DNA of 37,560 nucleotides from Ornatilinea sp. (GTDB taxonomy: Bacteria; Chloroflexota; Anaerolineae; Anaerolineales; Anaerolineaceae): positions 1 to 37,560 of the forward strand of contig JAHDQE010000127.1 of NCBI GenBank assembly GCA_018433975.1, in the 5' to 3' direction. Below, piece after piece: positions 26,109 through 33,245 of the stretch; position 1 is the stretch's first letter; each line of letters opens with the position of its first letter. Below the pieces are notes generated by a model. That model had not been told where the DNA came from and ran no database searches. It saw nothing but the letters and a program-made list of their open reading frames with translations. The position numbers and the translations under genes were made by a program.

Positions 26109-26195
26109 CTTACAAACTTACGAAAGAAATCTTAACAAAGTCTTACGGATTACCCTCGTTGTTCAGAAAACCATAATCTTCTCGCAAAGTCTTTG
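26109..26195 (+). promoter_or_regulatory. Candidate response-regulator operator and promoter of the redoxin gene
   Basis: CTTAC or CTTAA elements start at 26109, 26131 and 26142, that is 22 and 11 bp apart and on one helical face; another CTTAC at 26117 is off phase. A -10-like CATAAT lies at 26172-26177, so the 26131/26142 pair would cover the -35 zone, as in PhoB-type activation. A perfect inverted repeat CAAAG-T-CTTTG (26185-26195) sits at the likely start of transcription. Confidence 0.4.
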
Positions 26196-26261
26196 TAAGA
26201 AAAATTTGAGAAGATAGATTTATCAATCATAAGCAACGGATAGAAAACAACGGAGGAAAAT

Positions 26262-26972
26262 ATGCGTTCCCAAAAAATTTTTATTCTTACGGTATTAATT
26301 CTTTCCCTGGCACTCGGTTCATGTGCCGGTGCTGCCCCGGCTTCTGTTAACAATCAGGAAGCACAAATGAAACCCACTTCCGGCCCCGCCGCGGATGAAG
26401 ACATGCAAAGCCCGGAATCAGAGGACCACTCTGCGGACATGATGATGGAAGAAATGGATGGCGAAGCGGAAATGGCAGAGGACAGCGAAATGGATTCCGG
26501 AAGTTCAATGGAGATGTCTGCACCGGATTGGTTTGACGCTGAACTGACCAATGTGCAGAATGGCGAGACCTTCACCATCAATGAATTGCACGGGAAAGTC
26601 GTCCTGGTTGAAACAATGGCAATATGGTGCTCCAATTGTCTGAAACAGCAAAAAGAGGTCCTCTCATTGCATGAAATGCTTGGAATGCGTGAAGATTTTG
26701 TAAGCCTTGGCTTGGATATTGACCCCAATGAAGAAGCGGATGGTCTGAAAAACTATATAGAAAAAAATGGGTTTAACTGGCCGTATGTGGTCGCCGGAGC
26801 CGATCTGTCCCGCGAATTCAGCGACCTGTACGGAAGTCAATACCTTAACCCGCCTTCAACCCCCATGTTAATCATTGACCGCAGCGGAGAGGCACACCTC
26901 CTCCCCTTCGGGATCAAGAGCGCAGAAACCCTTCAGGAAGCATTGCAGCCTTATCTGGATGAACCCATGTAA
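26262..26972 (+). CDS. TlpA/thioredoxin-like redoxin lipoprotein with Met/Glu-rich linker
   Basis: A 236-residue membrane-anchored thiol-disulfide protein. Lipobox LGSC gives lipidated Cys21. Residues 43-86 are strongly acidic and methionine-rich (11 Met), with DMMMEEMDGEAEMAED as the core. The thioredoxin-fold domain (about 87-230) carries the active site WCSNC (Cys123, Cys126) and a conserved Thr-Pro in PPSTPMLIID, the usual cis-proline site. GGAGG (26252-26256) is 5 nt before the ATG. CcdA, the membrane electron donor to such redoxins, is the next gene, so the two probably form an extracytoplasmic thiol reduction pathway. The Met/acid linker resembles copper-binding segments, which hints at a role in metal handling or oxidase assembly, but this is unproven. 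Confidence 0.9.
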   Translation: MRSQKIFILTVLILSLALGSCAGAAPASVNNQEAQMKPTSGPAADEDMQSPESEDHSADMMMEEMDGEAEMAEDSEMDSGSSMEMSAPDWFDAELTNVQNGETFTINELHGKVVLVETMAIWCSNCLKQQKEVLSLHEMLGMREDFVSLGLDIDPNEEADGLKNYIEKNGFNWPYVVAGADLSREFSDLYGSQYLNPPSTPMLIIDRSGEAHLLPFGIKSAETLQEALQPYLDEPM

Positions 26973-26983
26973 CCTTTTTCACC

Positions 26984-27020
26984 GTTCCCCGGGCCAACCT
27001 TTCCCCATGGTCCGGGGAAC
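26984..27020 (+). other. Intergenic hairpin between redoxin and ccdA genes
   Basis: Perfect 9-bp arms gttccccgg/ccggggaac (26984-26992, 27012-27020) with a 19-nt loop. No T-run follows, so it is more likely a partial attenuator or mRNA-stability element than a full terminator. Confidence 0.45.
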
Positions 27021-27056
27021 TACTACATAAAACCTTCAATCACGGAGAACACCGAT

Positions 27057-27737
27057 ATGACCAATGAACTTCTCACTTCATTTTTTGTAGGCCTGCTGGC
27101 GACGACCAGTCCCTGTGTATTCCCTCTCTATCCCGGATTTCTGGCTTACCTGAGTGGAAGCCGGGACCAATTGAATGGAAGAAAAGGACATTATGTACTG
27201 GGCTTTTTCGTACTGGCCGGTGTCCTTACCATGATGCTGGTTCTCGGCGCAGTCATCGCGCTTTTATCCATTTCAATCGGCAGAGCGTTAACCTACATCA
27301 TCCCTATTACGGATTTTCTCATCATCTCTCTGGGCATTCTGCTGTTGTTCGACATTAATTTCTTCAAAAGCCTGCCTCAAATTCAAATTCCAGCCCTTTC
27401 CCACCCTTTTGCTAATGCCTTCTTATACGGGTTGCTCTACGGTCCCATCGCACTGCCCTGTTCAGGGCCGTTGGTGGTCAGCATTTTTGCATTATCCTTC
27501 ACAGTGGAAGAAGCTGCCTCGAAATTGATCATTTTTCTCATGTTCGGCTTGGGTTTTGGCATGCCCCTTCTTCTTCTGTCTTTCCTGGCCGGCGCAACCC
27601 AACGAAAAATCACCCGATTATTTGCCCAACACAGTCGGCTGGTAAATATTGTCAGTGGAATATTACTGATCGGCGTTGGGGTCTATGATTTCTGGCAGAA
27701 CTGGGAACTGATTCAGGCTGCACTCCCCTTCCTTTAA
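27057..27737 (+). CDS. ccdA: CcdA/DsbD-type transmembrane thiol electron carrier
   Basis: A 226-residue six-helix membrane protein that passes electrons from cytoplasmic thioredoxin to extracytoplasmic redoxins. The two redox cysteines are in place: Cys20 in TTSPCVFPLYPGF and Cys135 in IALPCSGPLV, each next to the proline typical of the family. Length and internal pseudo-symmetry match CcdA rather than full DsbD, because the periplasmic domains are missing and replaced by the separate redoxin gene upstream. GGAG at 27044-27047 is 9 nt before the ATG. It ends at a very strong terminator, so redoxin-ccdA forms a two-gene unit. In other bacteria such pairs serve cytochrome c maturation or disulfide reduction; no cytochrome genes are adjacent here. 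Confidence 0.93.
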   Translation: MTNELLTSFFVGLLATTSPCVFPLYPGFLAYLSGSRDQLNGRKGHYVLGFFVLAGVLTMMLVLGAVIALLSISIGRALTYIIPITDFLIISLGILLLFDINFFKSLPQIQIPALSHPFANAFLYGLLYGPIALPCSGPLVVSIFALSFTVEEAASKLIIFLMFGLGFGMPLLLLSFLAGATQRKITRLFAQHSRLVNIVSGILLIGVGVYDFWQNWELIQAALPFL

Positions 27738-27765
27738 ATCTTTAGGATCGATTTTTCAGTTGGAC

Positions 27766-27803
27766 TCTGCCCTTTGTTCCGGAAAACAAAGGGCAGATTT
27801 TTT
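27766..27803 (+). terminator. Strong terminator after ccdA
   Basis: A perfect 13-bp stem (27766-27778 and 27785-27797) with a 6-nt loop CCGGAA, directly followed by TTTTTT. Confidence 0.93.
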
Positions 27804-27892
27804 AAAGAAAACACCCCGCAAATATGATATGATAGCTTTCAATGGCGACTCCCCAAGAGAATTCACTGCCCCGCGGATAAAAAAATACTGTC

Positions 27893-28780
27893 ATGAAAAA
27901 CTTCAAAGCCCTGCCTTTCGTTCTATTACTGGGTACAGCACTGGGTACAAACCTTACCATTTCGCGATTCTCGATGGGGCAATTCTCCTCAAGCGCTTTG
28001 GCGGCCTATCGATTTGTCATAGCAGGGTTTGTGTTTCTGCTCATCTTCCTGATCTCTCCCAAATTTGATTTTCCCAAAGACATCAAATTCTGGCTCCGGG
28101 CAGGCTTTTGGGGAATTATCGGATCGGCCATCCCAATGAGTTGCTTCTTGGCCGCGTTAACGTATCAATCCAGCGGGGTAACCTCCCTGCTGCTGACCCT
28201 GATACCGGTCGTAACCATGATTTTGACTTATCAACAAATAGGAGATGAAAAAATCACCAAAGCCAAGATCGCCGGCGCGGGTATTGCTTTTATTGGTGCA
28301 GGGTTGATCCTGCTCAAGGGAGAGAACGGAATCGCAGGACTTGTTCGGCCGGATTGGCGCGGTTATGCGCTGACCGGAGTCGGGATCCTGATGTCATCCT
28401 GGAGTGCAGTGTTTGCGAGGCGTTACTTGAAGCATGACAACACCCTGCAGGCTACCGGAATTCGCATGATCACGGCCGCAGTCGTTCTGATGCCCTTTGT
28501 ATTCCTGCAAGAGGGCGGCATTCATCTGGAGAACGTCAGGTTATCTGGCTTCCTGGCCCTGCTCTACTTGAGTATTGTAGGAACTTTACTGGCATTCATG
28601 CTTGATCTGCTGATCATCCAGCGCTTTGGAGCAACCTACTCTGCCCAGAACAATTACGTGGCCCCTGTAGTATCCACCTGCCTGGGTGCTTTGTTGCTGG
28701 ATGAGCAGATCACCCTCACCATCGTGATCGGTATGGTAATTATTTTTGTTGGGCTCCATTTGATGAACCTGTCCGAATAG
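27893..28780 (+). CDS. EamA/DMT-family transporter
   Basis: A 295-residue membrane protein with about ten helices and two EamA repeats (about 5-140 and 155-293), as in the drug/metabolite transporter superfamily. The end of the first repeat, LIPVVTMILTYQQIGDEKI, and of the second, APVVSTCLGALLLDEQIT, show the usual proline and acidic residue before the last helix of each half. No clear ribosome site is seen before the ATG. The gene follows a strong terminator, so it needs its own promoter; TATGAT-like boxes near 27825 are only suggestive. The NBR1-Ig lipoprotein gene begins 21 bp downstream. The substrate cannot be read; relatives export amino acids or other small metabolites. Confidence 0.88.
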   Translation: MKNFKALPFVLLLGTALGTNLTISRFSMGQFSSSALAAYRFVIAGFVFLLIFLISPKFDFPKDIKFWLRAGFWGIIGSAIPMSCFLAALTYQSSGVTSLLLTLIPVVTMILTYQQIGDEKITKAKIAGAGIAFIGAGLILLKGENGIAGLVRPDWRGYALTGVGILMSSWSAVFARRYLKHDNTLQATGIRMITAAVVLMPFVFLQEGGIHLENVRLSGFLALLYLSIVGTLLAFMLDLLIIQRFGATYSAQNNYVAPVVSTCLGALLLDEQITLTIVIGMVIIFVGLHLMNLSE

Positions 28781-28801
28781 ACCCCAACAGAAAGGAAATC
28801 T

Positions 28802-29752
28802 ATGCGCAAAATCAGAGAAATTCTTTTCTACTTGTTTTGCCTCGCCATCAGCATCAGCCTTGTAAGCTGTGGTCCCGGCAAGTCAACCGATTCCCCTGTC
28901 TCCACGGATATCCCCCCCACGCTTCCGCCATCCAATCCGACGACCCGGCCGACTGAGCCTGCTTCACAAACCGTAGATGTGGGCCCCATTCTGTTCAACG
29001 CGGGGAGCGATGTTTTTCTACCTTACCAATCCTGCATTGATCTGGATTTCGGGAAAATCAATGCCGAAAGCCAATCTGCATGTGATTTTTCCGCTCAACC
29101 CGCGGAAAATGAAGCCGGACGAATTTACCTCCAACTCAATCCGCTGACCTCATCCGCCTTCGCGTTCGATACCCTTTTCCAGGAACCGCCTTCAATAGAG
29201 CAGTGCAAAGAGCTCCAGGGATACCTCTCGACCCCGGTCGTTGGAAACCCGGTTGAAAATTACATTTGCTACCGTACCAGCGATTCCCGTTACGGTATTC
29301 TTTACCTGAAAGATTGGGATACCGACAACGGCATAACGCTTACCTGGCTAACCTATCCCAATGAATCTGATTTTTCTCCCACAGAAGAGACCCTTTACGA
29401 TGCAGCTACATTTATCGCGGATCTGACCGTACTGGACGGTTCGCCTTTTTCGCCCGGAGAAACATTCAGCAAAGGCTGGCGGCTGCGTAACAGCGGCACA
29501 ACCACCTGGGATACGGATTACCGGCTGGTGTATCTCAGCGGTTCTCAGATGGGTGGCCCCCTTGAGCAGCCTCTGCCCATCCAGGTTTCCCCCGACGATT
29601 CCATCGATATCTATGTGAATCTCACTGCTCCCGATCAGCCTGGAGAATATACCGGACACTGGATGTTAAAAAATTCATCCGGAGAAACATTTGGCATCGG
29701 TGTGGGGGCCCAGCAAAGTTTTTATGTCAATATTCTTGTCACGGATCAGTAG
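28802..29752 (+). CDS. Lipoprotein with NBR1-type Ig-like domain
   Basis: A 316-residue surface lipoprotein. Lipobox LVSC gives Cys23, followed by a Ser/Thr/Pro linker to about residue 60. The middle region (about 60-205) has conserved-looking cysteines but I recognise no family in it. The C-terminal part (about 205-314) is an N_BRCA1_IG domain, recognisable by GETFSKGWRLRNSGTTTW, LVYLSGSQMGG and the closing LTAPDQPGEYTGHWMLKNSS. Such domains are common in Anaerolineae secreted proteins, where they probably mediate binding or act as stalks. AAAGGA lies 5 nt before the ATG. It is sandwiched within 21 bp of the EamA gene and 19 bp of the C-GCAxxG-C-C gene, suggesting one transcript. The partner is unknown. 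Confidence 0.85.
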   Translation: MRKIREILFYLFCLAISISLVSCGPGKSTDSPVSTDIPPTLPPSNPTTRPTEPASQTVDVGPILFNAGSDVFLPYQSCIDLDFGKINAESQSACDFSAQPAENEAGRIYLQLNPLTSSAFAFDTLFQEPPSIEQCKELQGYLSTPVVGNPVENYICYRTSDSRYGILYLKDWDTDNGITLTWLTYPNESDFSPTEETLYDAATFIADLTVLDGSPFSPGETFSKGWRLRNSGTTTWDTDYRLVYLSGSQMGGPLEQPLPIQVSPDDSIDIYVNLTAPDQPGEYTGHWMLKNSSGETFGIGVGAQQSFYVNILVTDQ

Positions 29753-29771
29753 ACAAAAAATGGAGGGACCA

Positions 29772-30221
29772 ATGACGGATTCAACTAAAAAAGAAACCAT
29801 TCAAAATGCCGGACAGCTTGTCCAGGACGGATACCACTGTTCGGAAGCCATGATCATCAGCCTTGGAAAATACTACTTTGATGATGTAGACGATAGGTGG
29901 GTAAAGATCGCCAATCCGTTTGCCGGTGGAATTGCCAGTACTCATCAAGAAGCATGTGGTGCCCTCGTTGGCGGCGCAATGGTGATCGGCCTGCTGTATG
30001 GACGCACCAATCAGAATGAAAACGACGAAACCTGCCTCCAACTCACAAAAGAATACCGGGAAGCTTTTATTCAAAAGTTTGGTTCTTCCCGCTGTGGTGA
30101 TCTGCGGGAAGAAAAGTACGGTCCAGAACCGGGGCATACACCCTGCTCGGTGCTTGTATCCGATGCCGCCCGGTTGTTAATTGAACAGCTTGAGACAACA
30201 GACAAGACCTCAAAACCATAA
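29772..30221 (+). CDS. C-GCAxxG-C-C family protein (TIGR01909-like)
   Basis: A 149-residue cysteine-patterned helical protein, likely cytoplasmic and redox-active or metal-binding; the family has no established enzyme activity. Cysteines stand at 23 (GYHCSEA), 62 (EACGALVGGA), 88, 108 and 125 (HTPCSVLV), the recognised family pattern. The frame is open from 29691, but GGAGGG (29762-29767) directly precedes the ATG at 29772, and homologues begin near here. It follows the NBR1-Ig lipoprotein by 19 bp. No T-run terminator is seen after it; only a short stem gttcc/ggaac near 30270. A role in thiol redox balance is often guessed for the family; nothing here confirms it. Confidence 0.87.
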   Translation: MTDSTKKETIQNAGQLVQDGYHCSEAMIISLGKYYFDDVDDRWVKIANPFAGGIASTHQEACGALVGGAMVIGLLYGRTNQNENDETCLQLTKEYREAFIQKFGSSRCGDLREEKYGPEPGHTPCSVLVSDAARLLIEQLETTDKTSKP

Positions 30222-30232
30222 TCCCTTCGGAA

Positions 30233-30265
30233 GGATTCGAACCGGATTTGAACCGGATTCGAACC
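30233..30265. repeat. Three tandem 11-bp repeats, GGATTCGAACC
   Basis: Units at 30233-30243, 30244-30254 and 30255-30265 are identical except for one C-to-T in the middle copy. Each has the near-palindromic core ATTCGAA. A fourth, inverted copy with 9 of 11 matches (ggttcaaattg) lies at 30330-30340 against the kinase promoter. The 11-bp period equals about one helical turn, as expected of protein-binding iterons. Confidence 0.75.
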
Positions 30266-30348
30266 ATTTCGTTCCTGTCCGGAACAATCCCTGGCCGCAA
30301 GTTTTATTCTCCGGCGAAACAGCTTCCCCGGTTCAAATTGCTTTTCGC

Positions 30349-30354
30349 TATAAT
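30349..30354 (+). promoter_or_regulatory. -10 box for the Ser/Thr kinase gene
   Basis: A perfect TATAAT, 38 bp before the ATG. There is no consensus -35; the inverted 11-bp copy at 30330-30340 occupies most of the spacer. The downstream ribosome site is AAGGAG at 30378-30383. Confidence 0.45.
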
Positions 30355-30391
30355 ATTGGATATCTCGAAAACTCTTTAAGGAGAAGCCTCC

Positions 30392-32443
30392 ATGGACCTT
30401 GCCCCGAATATGCTTTTGAATAACCGTTACCGCATCAGCAGCCTGTTGGGGAAAGGTGGGATGGGGGCCGTTTACCTCGCATACGATCTTTCACTGGAGC
30501 AAAACGTTGCCGTAAAAAGTAACTATAACCCCAGCCAGGAAAGCACAGACCAGTTCTTACAGGAAGCACGCCTGTTAGCCAACCTCCGCCATCCAAACCT
30601 GCCGCGGGTTATCGATTACTTCATTCTGGAAAAGACCCAATATCTGGTGATGGATTACATTCCCGGCGAAGACCTGGGAAAGATTCTCGAAAAAAACGGC
30701 TTGCAGCCCGTAGAATTGGTCCTGAAATGGGCAGAGGAATTAGGGGGAGCACTGAATTATCTTCACCGGCAGAATCCTCCGGTCATTCACCGGGACGTTA
30801 AACCCGGAAACATTAAACTGTCCGCGGAAGGAGAAGCCATTTTGGTGGATTTTGGGATTGCCAAAGCCGCCGAAGCTGCTCAAGCCACAGCCACGGGCGC
30901 ACTGGGATACACACCGGGCTATGCCCCACCTGAACAATACGGACATTCCCGGACAGGCCCCTACTCGGACCAATACTCACTGGCGGCTACCCTGTACGCG
31001 CTGCTGACGGACCAGTGCCCGGTAGACAGCGTCCAGCGGGCGTTAGATCAGGCCGTCCTCACCCCGATGAATCTTCTCAATCCGGAGATTCCTTCACATG
31101 TGCAGCGCGCCATTGAACGTGCCATGTCGGTGCGCCCGCAGGATCGCTTCCCGGAAATTTCCGAGTTTATCCGTGCTCTATTGGACCCCTCTTTCCAGCC
31201 AACAGTCCCCGCTCCTTCACACGAATCCAATTTTCCGCCCATTGAATCCCAACCTGTTTCCGCTTCCAAATCCTCAAAGCGCTGGATCTGGATTACCCTG
31301 GGCATTGGGATGGTTCTGGTTTTTGTTGCAATCCTCGCTGGAACAGCCTTCCTGTTTTCTCAAAGAAGGGCACAGGCCACCCCAACCTCACCGCCGGCTG
31401 TCCTGGTTCCCGAGAACACAGTCGAATCTGCTGCCGCGGAGATCCCGACGGATACACCGCAGCCCCCACCTACCGTTGCACCCACGGTCCCGTTACCGAC
31501 CGGGACCCCAATGCCAAGCGCCACTCCCGAGCCTAACTTCCTGGTTAACGGAAAGCAGGTTGCCTTTGTCAGTAACCGGGCAGATCCGGAAACTTTCCAG
31601 ATTTACACCATGAAAGTCATTCTGCAGGACACAGGGGGGCTGGTCGCCAGCAACGTCCAGCAGCGGACGACCTCCGCCGGCAGTAAATTCCAACCCGCCT
31701 GGTCGCCCGATGGAACCCGCCTGCTATACGTATCCAAAGGATCGGATGCGGATAACGCCGGAGAGATGGGAGACGAAATCTGGATTCTCGACCTTTCACA
31801 AGATGGCTCTCAACCCGTCAACATTTCCCGGCAGAAAGGGGATGATTCGGACCCCATCTGGTCTCCGGGTGGCAGCATGATCGCTTTTGTCAATAAAAAC
31901 CCGTATACGGATGTACTTCAAATCTACACTATGAAAGCAGACGGAACCGAGAAAAACCGCATCAGTGGCGATTATTTTGAAACCAACCCGGAATGGACTC
32001 CGGATATGCAGTGGATGATGAATATCATCTATGCCAGCGGCCACCGTTATTTCCATATCAGGGATTGGGAAGAAGCCCCCTATCCGACCCCATTACCCAC
32101 TTCAAAGCCTTTTGACCGCCAGGCCTTCTTCGGTCGTCAGGGAGAGATTCTGGATTTTAAACTTTCTCCCAATGGGAACCAGATCGCTTACACCCGTGTG
32201 GATGGCTATATCAAACAAATTTACGCCATGGAGTTTCAAACCCGTGGAGAAAAAAATACCCTGTTGACAGCAGATACCACGGCGAATTATCAGCCCGCCT
32301 GGGCATCCGATTCTCAATGGATTTTATTTACCTCCGAGCGGGATGGGAACCCGGAAATTTACATCATGACGGGAACCGGCCTGTTGCAGACCAACCTGAC
32401 TGCCAACCCGGCGGAAGATATCCAGCCGGCCTGGCAGCCTTAA
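30392..32443 (+). CDS. Receptor Ser/Thr protein kinase with extracytoplasmic beta-propeller
   Basis: A 683-residue Hanks-type kinase. The cytoplasmic kinase domain (about 13-265) has the glycine loop LGKGGMGAVY (Gly20-Gly25), Lys42 in VAVKS, the catalytic loop VIHRDVKPGN (Asp135, Asn140), DFG at 153-155 and YAPPEQY in the activation segment. One membrane helix lies at about 298-322, then a Thr/Pro-rich linker. The C-terminal part (about 385-683) is a TolB/PD40-type propeller with repeats such as FQPAWSPDGTRLLYVS, DPIWSPGGSMIAFV, YQPAWASDSQWILFTS and a closing DIQPAWQP. The layout parallels mycobacterial PknD but with WD40-like rather than NHL blades. AAGGAG is 8 nt before the ATG. All catalytic residues are present, so it should be active. 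The ligand and targets are unknown. Confidence 0.93.
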   Translation: MDLAPNMLLNNRYRISSLLGKGGMGAVYLAYDLSLEQNVAVKSNYNPSQESTDQFLQEARLLANLRHPNLPRVIDYFILEKTQYLVMDYIPGEDLGKILEKNGLQPVELVLKWAEELGGALNYLHRQNPPVIHRDVKPGNIKLSAEGEAILVDFGIAKAAEAAQATATGALGYTPGYAPPEQYGHSRTGPYSDQYSLAATLYALLTDQCPVDSVQRALDQAVLTPMNLLNPEIPSHVQRAIERAMSVRPQDRFPEISEFIRALLDPSFQPTVPAPSHESNFPPIESQPVSASKSSKRWIWITLGIGMVLVFVAILAGTAFLFSQRRAQATPTSPPAVLVPENTVESAAAEIPTDTPQPPPTVAPTVPLPTGTPMPSATPEPNFLVNGKQVAFVSNRADPETFQIYTMKVILQDTGGLVASNVQQRTTSAGSKFQPAWSPDGTRLLYVSKGSDADNAGEMGDEIWILDLSQDGSQPVNISRQKGDDSDPIWSPGGSMIAFVNKNPYTDVLQIYTMKADGTEKNRISGDYFETNPEWTPDMQWMMNIIYASGHRYFHIRDWEEAPYPTPLPTSKPFDRQAFFGRQGEILDFKLSPNGNQIAYTRVDGYIKQIYAMEFQTRGEKNTLLTADTTANYQPAWASDSQWILFTSERDGNPEIYIMTGTGLLQTNLTANPAEDIQPAWQP

Positions 32444-32447
32444 ACCA

Positions 32448-32489
32448 TCAGGCGTATCCCTTTTCGAAAGAGATACGCCTGAAAATTTT
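32448..32489 (+). terminator. Terminator after the Ser/Thr kinase gene
   Basis: An 11-bp perfect stem (32448-32458 and 32472-32482) with an inner cttt/aaag extension, then AAAATTTT. It starts 5 bp after the stop codon and lies between convergent genes. Confidence 0.72.
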
Positions 32490-32514
32490 CCACCCGTAAA
32501 AAAGTAAAGAACCT

Positions 32515-32805
32515 TTACCCGGTCCACCCCGGGCGCGAAGGTTTAGCGGCCGCATCCTGGGGCATCGAATAGGGGCGATTATCCATTTCCGAATTCGCTG
32601 AGGAATTAAGTACCAGATCAAGGCGGTTAATGGCCTGCGAGTCAAACTCCAGACGGCCACAGACATCACATACCCACGCCGGAAAATCGGGAACCATAAT
32701 CAACGCATCATCTACCCAGATTGCATGCGTTACCTGCTTTTGAACCATATACCCGACCTGACATTCAAAGCAATGGTTACCCGATGCATGTTCTTCATTA
32801 TTCAT
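32515..32805 (-). CDS. YgiT-type zinc-finger protein, orphan MqsA-like N-domain
   Basis: A 96-residue protein with two CxxC pairs (Cys12/Cys15 in HCFEC, Cys46/Cys49 in VCDVCGR), the layout of the YgiT-type zinc finger that forms the N-terminal half of the MqsA antitoxin. The linker PDFPAWVCDVCGRLEF matches the family. The tail after about residue 60 is low in structure, with no helix-turn-helix. In many genomes such proteins follow a DUF4258 or MqsR-like toxin; here no toxin-like frame is found on either side. A TATAAT-like box lies about 90 bp upstream. The ribosome site is weak. It may be a solitary regulator or a decayed toxin-antitoxin remnant. Confidence 0.7.
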   Translation of the reverse strand: MNNEEHASGNHCFECQVGYMVQKQVTHAIWVDDALIMVPDFPAWVCDVCGRLEFDSQAINRLDLVLNSSANSEMDNRPYSMPQDAAAKPSRPGWTG

Positions 32806-33191
32806 TTTGTAAAATCGCTTTCTTGATTTCTATTGAGTCCAAAGCGACATCAGGACGCAGTCTGGCCGTCCAACATGCAAATCTTCGTCTGAGCAGATTA
32901 TACCATCTATAAATTCAGAAACAAAAAAACTGTATACAAAATGTAATGTTAATTTAATGTGGTTTCTCAATAAAAACAGAATCCACAATCCCTACAATCA
33001 CAGGGTTTACACAACCCTCGGGGTTATTCACCACCTGCCGGTTCCCATTACTTTCCCGGTTAACCGGCACTGTATCGCCAATCCCGGCATACTTGCTGTC
33101 CAGTGTAATGAAACTAAATTGTTTAATGACTCCAAAGATAAATTGCTACAAGCTATTCTAACAAATTTATAAGGCCGGTGCCACATCAAAA
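32806..33191. other. Gene-free AT-rich stretch with possible structured RNA elements
   Basis: No convincing coding frame on either strand; the frames present are short and of random composition. It holds a minus-strand TATAAT (32902-32897) that may serve the YgiT-type gene. There is also a hairpin with arms agggtt/aaccct (33002-33007, 33013-33018), and a region where tgccggtt (33036-33043) can pair with aaccggca (33062-33069) or, instead, the perfect 12-bp palindrome ccggttaaccgg (33056-33067) can fold on itself. I recognise no known RNA family. Confidence 0.45.
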
Positions 33192-33222
33192 TATAAAAAA
33201 GCCTGATTTTGATCAGGCTTTT
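33192..33222 (-). terminator. Terminator after signal peptidase I gene
   Basis: A 10-bp stem aaaagcctga/tcaggctttt (33197-33206, 33213-33222) with a 6-nt loop. On the minus strand it runs into TTTTTTATATTTT. It lies 24 bp beyond the lepB stop. Confidence 0.88.
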
Positions 33223-33245
33223 CATCCTTATCCATTCACGCGCTC

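Noticed and set aside
30233..30265. tRNA or tRNA remnant on the minus strand (GGTTCGAATCC resembles the T-arm)
   Set aside because: The motif is repeated three times in a row without acceptor, anticodon or D arms, and the flanks cannot form the 5-bp T stem.
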